From contig NC_079517.1 of the NCBI RefSeq assembly GCF_000801105.2, forward strand, positions 6,448,001 through 6,512,000: a stretch of 64,000 bases of DNA, given 5' to 3'. Both the position numbers and the translations under genes were made by a program. The stretch's first letter is position 1; every line of letters starts with the position of its first letter. Under the pieces are notes generated by a model. That model saw only the letters and a program-made list of their open reading frames with translations. It was not told the DNA's origin and made no database searches. Source of the DNA: Raphanus sativus. Its lineage: Eukaryota; Streptophyta; Magnoliopsida; Brassicales; Brassicaceae. This document shows positions 43,825 to 56,039 of this stretch, piece after piece.

Positions 43825-46800
43825 CTAGTCATCAGGAAACGTACCGGTCGATCGTGGCAAGCCTTTGAATGCCTCTCTGTAGACGATGTTGGCTATTGTT
43901 CTGCTCTTCTCTCCTGTTCTGCTCATGTCTAAAATTTTGAGGCCTTTCGGTGTAGTAACTCTCGACAGTGCCACGTACAGCTGACCGTGGCTGAAGACAG
44001 GTTTTGGCAAGTATAGTGACACGTTTGATAAAGTCTGACCTTGTGATTTGTTGATTGTCATCGCATAACAGACCCGGATCGGAAACTGCCTTCTCTTCAA
44101 CGTGAAAGGATGGTTTGATTCTGTTGGCGACAGTATAATCCGTGGCAGGAGAATAGGCTCTCGCTTTGTTGTCGATGTAAGCATTTCTGTCTTGATAACC
44201 TTTTCTCCCATGTGTGTCACTATAAGTCTTGTGCCGTTGCATAAGCCTTCGTTTTGGTTCAGGTTACGCAGGAGCATGACTGGGACACCCACTTTGAGAC
44301 GTAGCTTATGAGCTGGTAAACCTGGAAACTCCAATGAGTTTAGATATTCCAATGGGTATGACATTTTTAATTCTTCTGAATCCTGCTCATTTTCTGCAAA
44401 GCTGTCCGCACTGAAGTACTCCTTCTCTTCTCCAGGTACTTGAGACACCAGATAATTGTTGATCTCGTCAACCGTGATATTTCTTGGTGTCAAGATGGCT
44501 GTATCCCTGAGTTTTTGCCGATCTGTGTAGTCATTTGCAAAATCCGAAAATGCAGAAGAGCAAAGTGTCTCCAAAGGGTCTGAATTGACAGGGAGTAGAA
44601 CAGTGTTGTCTATGAATATTTGATCTTCTGGTGTTTCACTGTTGGACATTAGCTGATGTTCTGCTTCTGCTCTGCCATCACCAACCTGAAGAATCCAGTC
44701 TGCGAAAGCCTTTTCATCCGGATCTACACGCATGTTCTGTGTGAGAAGGAATATCTCGCAGTTTCTCCATAAGAGCGAACGATTAAGAGCTGCGTTGACT
44801 GTTTCTGGTCTTGTTCCTTGTGGGATTACTGGCAATATCTGGCGGAAGTCACCTCCTAGAAGAATGGTCTTGCCACCAAAAGGTTTCGTTGATGCCGATG
44901 GATCTGAGACAGACAAAATATCTTTGAGAGTACGATCAACAGCTTCAAACGCGTGGCGATGTGCCATAGGTGCTTCGTCCCAGATGATCAGGTCTGATTC
45001 GCCTAGGAAGTTTCCTAAGACTGTTCCGGGTTTAACTTCGCAGTAGGTGTCTTCGTAAAGCTTGAGTGGGATACCGAATCTTGAATGTGCTGTTCGTCCT
45101 CCAGGTAAGAGAAGCGCGGCAATGGCGGAGGATGCTACGGGGATCACCTTCTTTCTTCTCGATCTTAAAGCTGCGATGATTGTTCGGTACAGAAACGTTT
45201 TACCTGTACCTCCTGCTCCATAAAGAAAGAAAAGCTTGCCTTCGTTCTCATACACGGACTTGATCACTGCATCATAGACTGCTTGTTGTTGCTGGTTGAG
45301 TTTATCAAAAAGCTTCTGGTGGGTCCTGGCTTCCTCGGTTATGTCAAAGTGGTTGTGCTTCTCCATTGCTTTTTTTTTCATGTCATCCATAATAGCTTTG
45401 TTAGGAAGTGGCATTCCCGTGAACTGAGTCAATGACTTCTCAAAACCTTGTAACATGCTTTCTATCTCGATGAGAGTGTAATGCTGGAGTTCGCATGGTG
45501 TCAGCTGAAGGCCAGGGAATCTAAGCACACGTCTCTGGTGCATGAGCACATCTTCTGCCATGTCCTGCCAAGAGTGTTCCCAAAGTTTTTGTGGATCTGA
45601 GACTTGACAAAAGACGAGGATGAGCACAAAAAGATAACGAAGACTTCTTGGAGATGAGAACTGTGATGCATCCGACATTGAATCATGCCAGTCCTTGTCT
45701 GACCCGAGCAAGCCTCTTGCATAGCAGGCTTCTTGGAAAGAATCATACTTGATGTCACCCACTGTGTACAAATCATCATAGCTTGTTGGGCCTCGAAGCA
45801 GGCTCACCAAAATGCCAAGGTAATATTTGTCGCCAGCTGCTGGGTTTATGTTGACGATTCTCCCAATGCTTCCTCTCTGCTTTCTTCTTGTGTAAATTTT
45901 GTTTGAATTGTCCCACACAAAATAAAGCAGCATCTCGATGTATTTTATTTTCCTAACCTCCTCGTAGAGTCTGTTCATTTCGAACCACTCGGTTAACATT
46001 GTTCTCCCATGTAGGTACCGGGTCTGGACATCCTCAAGGTCTTCATCCTCATCAAAAATAGCCGTCTGTTCTCCAGGAAGGTGGACTGGCAACTTCTGTA
46101 CTGCTGGGGTGTTGTGGTGAATGTCGAAAGCAAATATTCTCCACATTGATTCACAGGCTGAAAGGTACCTACCCTCAATAAAATCATCTATCTCATTCCT
46201 TGGCTTTCCTTTTTTACTACCAGAGGGACCAGACTGATCTGTGTTCTTTACGAACTTGAATGCGGCTCTATCAACACCTTTTGTAATGTACTTGAAGAGA
46301 TATTTGATGGCGCTTGATTTGTTGCACCATTCGACGTTGACATGCGCCTTGTATTTTTTCAGTATCTCGATGTTGTGTGGGACGACAAACTGGTTATCTA
46401 GCTTTATGTTTCCCTTCTGAACGAACTGATCTGTGTTCCGGCGCTTATAGACGATGTAACCAGTGTCGTTGACTTGGGTGTGCGGGACATAGCTGCGGGG
46501 GAACTTCTTAGTACAGACACCATCTTCCATGCACGGAGAATTTTTCCTGTCTTTCCCACAGGGGCCATGCATCATGTGCTGCTCCACCAGACAATAAGCT
46601 TCTGGATCTTTTTCTCTGTCGGGAAGCTCTGCCGAAACGATTCTGTCAATGTCTCTAGCTGTTGGGTTTCTGAAGTCTCCTTCGAGCCATAAAAGTATGT
46701 GACAATGTGGTAGCCCTCTCTTCTGGAACTCTATGGTGTAGACAACTGGTTGTTCAGAAATGAAAAGGTTAGTATTTTTGGAAAAACCGTTTAGAAATAG

Positions 46801-48599
46801 ATGCCGTAATGTATAGGATTAATTTTTTTTTTTAAATTGTATGTCGCAGGGATCAAACCTGCTTTAGCACGGGGGAAGAAGACGCCTTTGTTGAAATCTG
46901 AAATCATCTCGTCAAGTTTCATCTTGAACACTCTAGCCTCCAGGTCGGGGCGGTCGTTGGGATCGTCAGAGCCATACATTTTCAGGTGGTCAGATATCTC
47001 CTCCCATTTAGGATTGGTTGTAAAAGTGATAAATAAGTCTGGATTACCTTCCCATCGACATATTGCCATCGCATCGTGATATTTTTCCGCCATATAACGG
47101 GGACTCCCTGTATGACTTGAAGGTAATATGACTCTCTTCCCAATAGATTTTGCGTCAGTGTCACCATTCATGACTGCATCTTCTACATTGTTGTACAGGT
47201 CAGCCCTGATTTTCTTCTGATTTAATCGAAACCAACGCAACCTCTCCTGTTCTATGCATGTGTAGGCGTCAACGATATACTGGTGCAATAACCTTTTCGA
47301 ACCCACGATAACCATGCCTTCATCTAAGCGAGTCTGTATCTGGTAAGCAAAGAATTCTCTCTTTGTGATGTATTCCCTTTTCCTTGTGTTCCCATCAGTA
47401 TTAGTGACATGTATGTTTTCATTGAAGCCCGCCTGCCCATATGGGAATAGGAGTGGATATTGCAGAGTCATAAAGAGTGGATGCATATCACTTATATGCT
47501 GCAGTCCTGACGATCTGTGTTGAACAACTATATCTCTCTCGCCCATATCCTCGTTGAAGTCACCAACGATTAAGCCTGCTATTTCATCTGTCTGAGGCAA
47601 ATCATATTGACGATTACGTTTGGACTTGCCGGTCAGTTTTATGCTGAATTCCTCGCAGCCACCAGACTCATGAAGGTCTCTTGCTTTCCTGAAAATCTTG
47701 GTAAGACAGTTGTAAGTGTCCATTGTTTCCACCAGCTCTTTCACTATATTAGGATCCAGTTCACCTACTTTAGCTGTTCGACTGACTGTTGAAATTCTAT
47801 TACGGATCTCATTCGCGGTATCAACGATGTATAGCTGACTGAATTTTGGAGTTTTCCCTGGTTCAGGTACTAAAGATCCGATCCTGTGTGCATTTTGACC
47901 ATGGATGCGGTAAGTGAAAGGACCTGTTTTGTGCATGACCGATTGATCCATCTGAGCCCCCATAGACGTGAAAGCCAAGATGGAGTTATATGTGCGGATG
48001 TCACGTTGGAATTGTGTTGAGCTGAGGAGTTTTTTCAAGACAGGAGGAGCTTCTAGTTCAGGTGGGAGTTTTACACGTCCTTGTTGACAGCATATACTGA
48101 ATAGAGGTGTCTTGTTTCTGGTTCCTTTTTTTTCCTTTTCCCAGACCAGAGCTTGGCAAAATGGGCATTCAAGAATCCCGTTATATGTCTGTTTCTGAGA
48201 CTGTGGCTTCTTCGCCTTAGATTGTGACTTGGACCCTAAGAAAAATAGAAGTTGGCCTGAGTTAGGTAGATTGTTTGGAAGAAATTTGGTTAGTTTCAGA
48301 AAGCATTTCCATAGTAGACAATCACCTTTCCTATTGGGTTTTATTCGGATTGGTCTCTTTGATAGAATGATAGCTCTCCGCATAGACCTTGCTATTCTTT
48401 GGGTTTCTGCATGAACTATAGTTGTTAGTGACATCAGATTGGTAGGTATTATATAGAATCGGAGCTGACCTTTACGGTTTTGAGTTTCATTGCTCGAGCC
48501 AGCAATCATCAGAGCAGTGTCTGATTCATGTGAAGTGTTTCCCTTGTGCCGTTTGTTCCATCCTGTTGCAGATTGATCGTGTGTTTTTCTTTTTCCCAT
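43825..48599 (-). CDS. Helitron Rep/helicase (RepHel)
   Basis: Two exons, 48599-46859 and 46745-43825, separated by a 113-bp GT-AG intron (stop codons lie in it), join in frame to about 1,553 aa. The order is: zinc-binding-like region (GILECPFC...SICCQQG), Helitron_like_N domain ([33 protein letters not shown]), then the Rep HUH motif [11 protein letters not shown] just after the splice junction. The two catalytic tyrosines follow in [11 protein letters not shown] Pif1-family helicase follows with Walker A GAGGTGKT, Walker [21 protein letters not shown], and the C-terminal INKSQGQTL and [12 protein letters not shown] motifs. RepHel nicks and joins DNA ends and unwinds DNA during rolling-circle transposition. 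All key residues are present, so the protein may be active. The N-terminal 100 residues are atypical and could include an unspliced intron. Confidence 0.9.
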
Positions 48600-49567
48600 G
48601 ATAAGCTTCTTCCAATGTTTATTGTAAAGTCAACTTTCTTTGATCAAGAAATGGAAATCCGTGGGAGTGATGCCGACTTCTGTGTTACCTCTCTATTTTG
48701 TAACGTACAATAAATGAGACTGTTGGGTTTATGTTTTGAAGCTTTTGTTAATGTTTGATCTCCATGTTTTTTTGTTAGGTCCATTTTCATAAGGAAATCG
48801 ATATGTAAAAGTGTCTACTTGTGGTTTTAGTGAATGCCTAATAATTGTGGTTGTATTATGAAGCAAACATTTGAGACCGATCTCATGAAAATAGAATAAT
48901 TGATTCTACACAGTAGATACGTGATAAAAATTGGAAAATACGAAACAGGGTGATGGACTCTTGATGGTTTCCCAAGTGAGTGATTGAAGACTTGCAGTAA
49001 TTGGGCCATTATATGGGAGTGAATGTTTATAATATAGTTTAGTTATACAATTTTAAATTAATTTATTATTTTTAATAAAATTACGTTTGTTTCTTATTCA
49101 AAACCTGGAAGTAAGATGTTGAATATTAGGAGTGTTGTGTAAGGAAACATTTTTCATTGCCATGAGTAGAAAAGGTATAATAATAAGTATATTTTCTATA
49201 AAAGCAGCCACTCAATATTTCGAAATTATAACTCATTTGGAAATTTAAAGAATAAATCAATTCCGCTGTAATCAAGGGGGTTAAAAATTCCAAGCAATGG
49301 TAAAATGTAAATAACAGCTAAGAACCACTACTTATTGCATTTTTAAATCTTAAGTATGTAGGAAAAATCCAGACTGACTGCTAAACTATAAATCAAATAA
49401 AGCCCGTCAAGGATGCATTAATAATTCAAAACAGCAAAAAATATCCGTTCATGTGAAATGGCAAAAAGAAAAGCATAGATAGAGGTCTTGACATAGCTAT
49501 TAGAAGCTTTTAATTAAGAAAACATAGATAAGGGGTTTGACGGGCTGAGTGGGGAGAGTCTTCACGA
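48600..49567. other. Helitron interior between RepHel and RPA genes
   Basis: No ORF with a recognisable motif. It probably contains the RepHel promoter. A sequence containing taaagcccgtcaaggat and catagatagagg (about 49398-49490) recurs downstream of the second RPA gene at about 52922-53010, showing that the RPA gene and its 3' flank were duplicated together. Confidence 0.6.
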
Positions 49568-51978
49568 TTACTCACGTCCACCACGCTTGCGTTTCTTCAA
49601 TCCATCTTCCTTCCCTGTCCCCGAAGTTGAACCTGCCACTTCCACGTTTTCCTCAGCGTGGGGAGGGATCCTCTCAAGTTGGTCCTGAGTAACATAAACT
49701 TGAACTGTTAATAAAACGATGACACCAGCAAACATATTAACATGTTGTTTAGACAACCTTTCCATGGTTCACCAAAGTGTCATCTTCAGTCATGGTAGAG
49801 ACGGTGAAGGTCCGGTGGTTAGGAGTGAAGTTGAAAGGTGTCACACGTATGTGAAACAAAAACTTTTTCCCTTCTAACTCTTCAAGACATGCTGGGAGTT
49901 GCTCCTCTCCACCGTCATGCACCTGCAGCGGATGAGCAATAGTCAGGAGTTATATTATACCTGCATAGAATGCTATAACTGATCTGATTGTTTTAGTACC
50001 ACATCAAGGGCAAGAGCAGCAGCATTCTGTTTAGTCAGTTTTGACATCTCCTTATCGAAGGCAACAAACGTGGCGCTGTCTTTGCCATCATCGACGGCGA
50101 GCTCAACACGGAACCTAACACAAAGGGTTGGAATTAAGGGTGAGAATATAACTATATCTGGGTTGATAACTGTTAAAGTGTAGACCATCTTACCTGACGA
50201 CACCAGTGACGTCAGAGGTTAAACATCTGGTGCAGTCAAGGGATGTTCCATTCCTCTCCAATTTCTTGTTGCAGCCAGTGCATGACACAAATGACCAGCC
50301 ATTTTCCTGATTGACACAAACAATCTGTGCCTTGCAGAGAAAGTCAGCTTCCTGTGTCTGCCCAAGCGCAGTGTTTTAGTCACCGGTAATTATGGAAAAA
50401 CTTCTGAATTATACCAGAGTAAGGAAAGAGAGATGATTACCTGCTCATTGGAGTTGGAGATGTACGTGTTCAGATCCCCAATGGTGACAAGCTCTTTTCT
50501 CTTGATCCCTTCGAGAGTGTCAACACAAGTGTACGCCTGAGTTGCTGTAACTCCAAGACCGCCGATAAAATCTGCTATCTCAGGGATTCTGGTGTCAAAA
50601 AAGAACATAGTTCCTTGTGTGGAGTTCAGGTATAGGTTCCCTGTTTATTAAAAACACATGTAAGTCAGTCTTTTAGAATGTAAAAAAACTTTTAAAAATG
50701 ATAATTCTGTTTATACATACACACATTCAGTGTGATCAATAAACCAAACTGACTAATAGGATAGGCTACATTAATATTATTGTTTATAATTTTTCATTTA
50801 GGTGCGGTTAACTAATAGGCTAGCTACTCTTAAACAGCCTTATATAGATATTAGAAGATGCTCATATTATTTTTTACCTCCAAACAGCTTAGGATTAACA
50901 GAGGTCACCAACATCACGGATTGGGATCTATCCCCATCCTTCAAAAAACCCCTAAAGGTGGACGCAGCCTCATCCCACAAAGAAACGTACACGGTTACAT
51001 TCCTGTGACAGTAGAAAAATGCAGACAGGACAACAAAATAATAAGTTCATATGAAGACAAATTTCATACAAAGTGTCTTACATTGTAACACCATTTAAAC
51101 TCAAAAGACACACAAACTCAAAAAGACCATTTCACAACCTTGAGGATATAACAACATTTAAAAGATAACTTACGGTTCGATTAGGAGGCGGACAACGATC
51201 CTGGTTGTGTCCGCGGTGTTATTGAGATCAGAACCTTGCACAGAGCGAATCTCCCCTACGACATCTGGGGGTGTAAAAATAATATTAGCAACTGTGAGTG
51301 ATGATTTAACTACAAACTGTTATAAGAAAGTTAACAAACCTGGAAGCTCCAAGTTAGTATTGGCGAGAACTTGAAATTGGCCAATACGTCTCACCATGAA
51401 GCTGTTGGTTTTGATCACGGGGGCATCCACCTGGACGTCAACAATACGTGTCGAAGGAAGGAATCGGATCAGAAACTGATGTTCGGTGACCTTGTACTTT
51501 TCGGACACCCTACCAACCTCAAAACGTTCCAATCTCACGATTGAACCAGACACCAGAGACGACCGGTAATAGCTGACCCGGTTAGCTGGGATAAAACAAT
51601 GGATCACAGTGTCCTGTAATAAGAAAACATTATCTCATTAACTTATCATAACAATTTTGACAGGAAAAAGAAAAAATAAAGATGAAGAGTTTTCACACAC
51701 GACCAATGAATAATCAAGTTCATATATCGACTTTAAAAAATTCACGCAAGTATTTTGGAAAGAACCATCACCATCTCATCGAGGAGCAGAATGGTTATTC
51801 CCAGAAGCTCCCCATTCTTATTGATGTTCTTAGCATCCCAAAATCGGATGATCCTACCGACCACAGCCTGGGCGGATCTTCCAAGTCTGAGTGAATTGAA
51901 GGTGGAGTAGGGGACGGCAGCGACGGCGGAGACGGCAGCGACGGACGGGATAGCGGCTGAGGCAGCTGGTGAAGTCAT
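49568..51978 (-). CDS. Helitron-encoded RPA1-like protein, full length
   Basis: Nine exons (51978-51772, 51613-51340, 51264-51174, 51002-50878, 50640-50441, 50357-50194, 50114-50000, 49922-49758, 49684-49568) join in frame to 485 aa from MTSPAASAAIPSV. An Ala-rich N-terminus leads into a first OB fold of DUF223 type (LGRSAQAVVGRIIRFWDAKN, VIHCFIPANR, FEVGRVSEKYKVTEHQFLIR). A middle OB fold follows, then a C-terminal RPA-C type OB with a C4 zinc finger (CTGCNKKLERNGTSLDCTRC) and a basic tail KKRKRGGRE. RPA70-like proteins bind single-stranded DNA. In plant Helitrons they are thought to protect or recruit factors to the displaced strand. No disruption is seen. Confidence 0.85.
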
Positions 51979-53088
51979 TTTCGCAAGAGAGTGAAGAAGC
52001 TGTAAACGATGTTGTGAGAAATTAAGAGAAAAGGTTGAGAGATTACCTCGAGAAGTCTATATAAATTAGGATTTGACAGGCGTTACGAAAGAGTCTTAAT
52101 GATGGTCATTAAGTGATGAACAACGGAAGAGAAAAAGGAATCGTCAGGAGAACGACCTTGAACGTCACAGGCGGATGCCCTGATTAGTCCGTCGCCGTTG
52201 AGAGGAAGAGATATGGGCCTGCATAAGGACATGAATTCTAACAGACATAGCTCATTAAAACAGATATGCTCAAAGGCCTAAACAGACATAAAGCCCATTG
52301 GTTAATCTTAAATTAACTATTCAGAAATTGTTAATGAGCTATCTCTCCGATAATGACATTCGACTCGAGGGTGTAGCTTATGTGAAATTCATAGGACTAT
52401 ATAATCATATTCATATTCAAATACTTGATTAACCTGAATATATATCTTTATTTAATTTGGGTTTATGTAACTGATTATACATGTAAATAAAATGGACTGA
52501 CCTATCAACCTAGAGAACTTTTGTTGCAATCTCTTGGTTTAGTATTAATATTATAAAAGCAGTCATGTCGATGACTACATTTGAAAGTAAATATTCTGTT
52601 ATATTATTTCTTTTTATGTTACATGAATATCTAGTAATCCAACTTAAACCAAATAAACCGAGTTCGGTTTGCCCTAATCCATAACGGTTTACATAGAAAC
52701 CGGTGAGATTTCAAAATAAATTAGTATTATGTGTGAACCGGGAAACGGTTAACAAATAAAGTGAGATTAAATGTTAATTATGTTCTATACCATAAATAAT
52801 GTCCTAGATACCTCGTGAAACACTTTTATGGTCATGGTTTAAATCTATAAGCAATGGTCAAATAGATATGCAGCTGATAAATCACATGAAAAAGGTACAC
52901 CATTCGTAAAGTAGCAATTAAATAAAGCCCGTCAAGGATTCATTAATAATTAAAATCAGAAATAAAAAATCCTTGCATACGAAATGGCAAAACGAAAGCA
53001 TAGATAGAGGGTTTGACAAAGCTAGTAGAAGTTCTCTTAAAAACATAGATAAAGGTTTTGACGGGCTAAACGGGAAAAGGTTTCCCAA
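51979..53088. other. Spacer between the two Helitron RPA genes
   Basis: About 1.1 kb, holding the presumed promoter and leader of the downstream RPA gene (51979-52100) and the duplicated 3' flank of the upstream one (about 52920-53088). No other coding sequence is visible. Confidence 0.5.
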
Positions 53089-55032
53089 TTACTCACTGCC
53101 ACCACTCTTGCGCTTCTTCTGAGCATCTGACTCCCCTGGAGGGGTGTCTGAAGCACACTCCTCATCCATCTTGTTTCCCAACATAGCAGGCCCAGAAGAT
53201 GAAGCTGCAAGTCCGACGTTTTCCTCAACGTGGGGAGGGAAGCTCTCAAGGTGCTCCTGAGTCACATAGGTGTATCCCTGAGCTGCTGTAGCTCCGATAC
53301 TGCATATAATATGTCGACACCGTTAACTTACAGTTGTTGCATCATATTAATTAAGTTTGATCTTTACCTGCTCACAAACTCTGCTATCTCAGGGAGGCCG
53401 GTGTCAAAAAAGAACCTAGTTCCTTGGGTGGAATTCAAGTACAGGTTCCCTGTTTATTTTTAGAAAATCATGTAAAGTGTGGAATAAAAAACATTCACAA
53501 CTAAATCAATTAGAAGATGATCATATAATTTTTTTTTACCTCCAAACAGCTTAGGACTAACCGAGGTCACCAACATAACAGACTGGGACCTATCCGCAAC
53601 CTTCAAAAAACCCCTGAAGCTTGATGCAGCATCATCCCGTAAGGACACATAAACGGTCACAGCCCTGTAATAGCAACAGAACCGAAGATTTATGAAGCTA
53701 AAACTTAGGCAACACAACAGAACAATAATCTCAACCGAACCGAAGATTTATGAAGCCAAAACTCAGACAACAGAACAGAACAATAATTTCACAGATAGAC
53801 ATCACAACACCATTAAAATTTTTAAAACAGAACATGCTTCCCAACCTGAGAGAATATAAAACTTCACCGAAGATTTATGAAGCGAAAAATTAGACAACAC
53901 AACAGAACAATAATCTGAACGGAACCAAGATTTATGAAGCCAAAACTCAGACAACACAACAGAACAATAGTTTCACAGATGGACATCACAACACCATTAA
54001 AATTTTTAAAACAGAGCATGCTTCCCAACCTGAGAGAATATAAAACTTCAAAACGACTTACGGTTCGATCAGGAGACGGACAAGAATCCTGCTCGTGTCT
54101 GCGTTGTTCTCCAGATCGGAACCCTGCACCGATCGGATCTCTCCTACAACATCTGCAGAGTTTAAAATATTTAAGAAACAGTCTGTCATGATACAACTAA
54201 AGCGGCAGTACAAAAAAACAACAAACCTGGAAGCTCCAAGTTAGTATTGGCAAGAACTTGCAGATGGCCAATACGCCTCACCATGAATCTGTTGGTTTTG
54301 ATCACAGGACCAACCACTTGGACTCCGACCATTCGTGTTGAAGGAAGGAATCGAATCACGAACTGATGTTCGGTGACCTTATACATATGGGACACCCTTG
54401 CAACCTCAAAGCACTCCAATCTGACAATTGAACCGGGCACCAGTGATGACCGGTAATGGCTGACCCGGTTAGCGGGGATGAAACCGTGTATCACCGAGTC
54501 CTGTGGGTACAAAAGATTATCAATAGCTTCTCATTCAAAATTTTTACCAAAAATAAATTCAAGAAGTCATAATGAGTAGTTTTCAGAAACGAAATCAGAA
54601 TCAGCAGGTCAATTCTACGGAATCATAATCTACCTAACCAATACACATACGCATAAGTCTATATCTTAATGTTTTCAACCTCAACACTAAAAACCTTCAT
54701 TCCCCTAACACACGGAGTAAACGAACAGAGCTATGAAAATCATATTTCTGAATCGTATAATAATCAGAGAGGAACATCACCTTCTCATCAAGTAGTAGAA
54801 AGGTTATTCCCAATAGTTCCCCGTTCTTATCGATATCCTTAGCATCCCAGAACCGGATGAGTCTACCGACCAAAGACTGGGCGGTCCTGCCAAGTCGGAG
54901 TGAGCCGAAAGTGGTGTATGGGACGGCGGCGGCGGCGGAGACGGCGGAGACGGCGGCGTCTTCAGAGACGGCGGGGACGACGGAGACGGGGGCGACGGCA
55001 GAGACGGCGGCGAAGACAGCTGGTGAAGTCAT
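53089..55032 (-). CDS. Helitron-encoded RPA1-like protein, truncated paralogue
   Basis: Six exons (55032-54781, 54500-54227, 54152-54062, 53664-53540, 53449-53368, 53299-53089) join in frame to 344 aa from MTSPAVFAAVSAV. The first four exons match the neighbouring full-length copy in length after exon 1 (274, 91 and 125 nt). The fifth differs: a 68-bp intron interrupts the sequence where the other copy is continuous (IAEFVS then IGATAAQGYTYV). The reading frame then passes straight to the last exon type (TQEHLESFPPHVEENV), omitting about 170 residues that hold the zinc finger and C-terminal OB fold. The protein keeps the N-terminal OB folds and a basic tail KKRKSGG. Intron 3 contains a tandem duplication of about 180 bp (about 53700-54050). 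Confidence 0.82.
53680..54055. repeat. Tandem duplication in an intron of the truncated RPA gene
   Basis: A segment of about 180 bp containing ccgaagatttatgaagc, acagaacaataat and cagacatgcttcccaacctg-like sequence occurs twice in a row, with part of a third copy at the left edge. Copies are about 95% alike by eye. It expands the intron to about 400 bp, against 170 bp in the other RPA gene. Confidence 0.7.
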
Positions 55033-55361
55033 TTTTGCAAGAGTATTAAAATGATGACAACGATGCTATGAGGAGTGAACAGAAAAGGGTTGGAAGCTAA
55101 CCTCGTAAACTCTATATAAAAGGATTAGAGAGACGTTACGGAAGTCAGAAGAAGTGCCCAGTTGAGTGTTAATGAACACCATAACTGCAGAAGAACGGAA
55201 GAGGATGAGGAAGAGGAAGAGAGATCGAGGGCGATCAGAGAAAAAAAAAAAAACCTAAACGACACGTGAAAAAGAGATCGATGGGCCATAGGAGAAAACA
55301 AACAAAGTGAAACAGGTTAAAAGCCCATAAAAACGCCACGTGGCAACTTTGTGGGAGTGAT

Positions 55362-55382
55362 ACTCCCCTATTATTATATAGA
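55362..55382 (-). other. Helitron 5' terminus
   Basis: TCTATATAATAATAGGGGAG on the minus strand, preceded by host A, a form common to Brassicaceae Helitrons (5' TC followed by an AT-rich start and GGGGAGT). Confidence 0.85.
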
Positions 55383-55759
55383 TTGTACCTTCGATCTAAA
55401 CTCGACCGCTAAATCACATATCCTGTTTGATTAGGCCCGAGCGAGGCTTCAAATAATACGTGATCTCTGGAAGTATCAGAACAGTAACTTGGGCCTTCGT
55501 GGGCCAGTTTTGAGTGATGGTTTAGATATCGAAAATGCATATTATCATGGACTATGCAATGGATAACCATAACTATATAAAAAGTTGGTTGATTATCATT
55601 AAACCATGTTTTTTTTTTGAAGAAGTCATTAAACCAAGTTAGTAATGAAGAAATACTCTACACTTTGGTGGTGCAATTTACAAGAAAAAGATATTTTGAT
55701 TTAGTCACAGAAATAGGATTCCACGGCCGACGATAAGTAGTCATTAAGGTACATTAATA

Positions 55760-55995
55760 TTCCCTCTGTTTCATTATAAGTGTCATTTTAGACTTGTGCA
55801 CACGGATTAAGAAAACATTTAATTTTGCATATTTTCAATGTAAAAACATCATTATCGATACAATTCAACTAATAGAAAAATAGAATGGAGAATAAAGTTA
55901 ATAAATTTTGCACCGAAAAAAATTCTCTAAAACGACACTTATTTTGCACCGAAAAAAATTCTCTAAAACGACACTTAATATGAAACGGAAGAGTA
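55760..55995. mobile_element. Stowaway/mariner-like MITE upstream of TBL16
   Basis: Left end ttccctctgtttcattataa, right end (reverse-complemented) cttccgtttcatattaagtg, both continuing into AAGTGTC, beside TA dinucleotides. The CCCTC(T/C)GTTTC start is the common plant Stowaway form. A 36-bp internal duplication (ttttgcaccgaaaaaaattc) lies at the right side. There is no ORF. It ends about 60 bp before the likely TBL16 leader. Confidence 0.5.
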
Positions 55996-56039
55996 ATAAT
56001 TAAGTCGAAAACTTTTAATTTTCTCTAACGTAGTTTCCT

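Larger units (their letters stand above)
42144..55382 (-). mobile_element. Complete, apparently autonomous 13.2-kb Helitron
   Basis: On the minus strand the element starts TCTATATAATAATAGGGGAG (from 55382, preceded by A). It ends with a GC stem-loop (GCGC/GGGG arms, 42157-42174), ten bases, then CTAG (42147-42144) followed by T. There is no target duplication, and insertion is between A and T. From its 5' end it encodes a truncated RPA1-like protein, a full RPA1-like protein, a spliced Rep/helicase and a RING-H2 protein, all on the same strand. Every coding frame reads through without a stop once the introns I place are removed. Plant autonomous Helitrons typically carry RPA1-like genes beside RepHel. 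It sits between the DUF1677 gene and TBL16. Confidence 0.92.
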
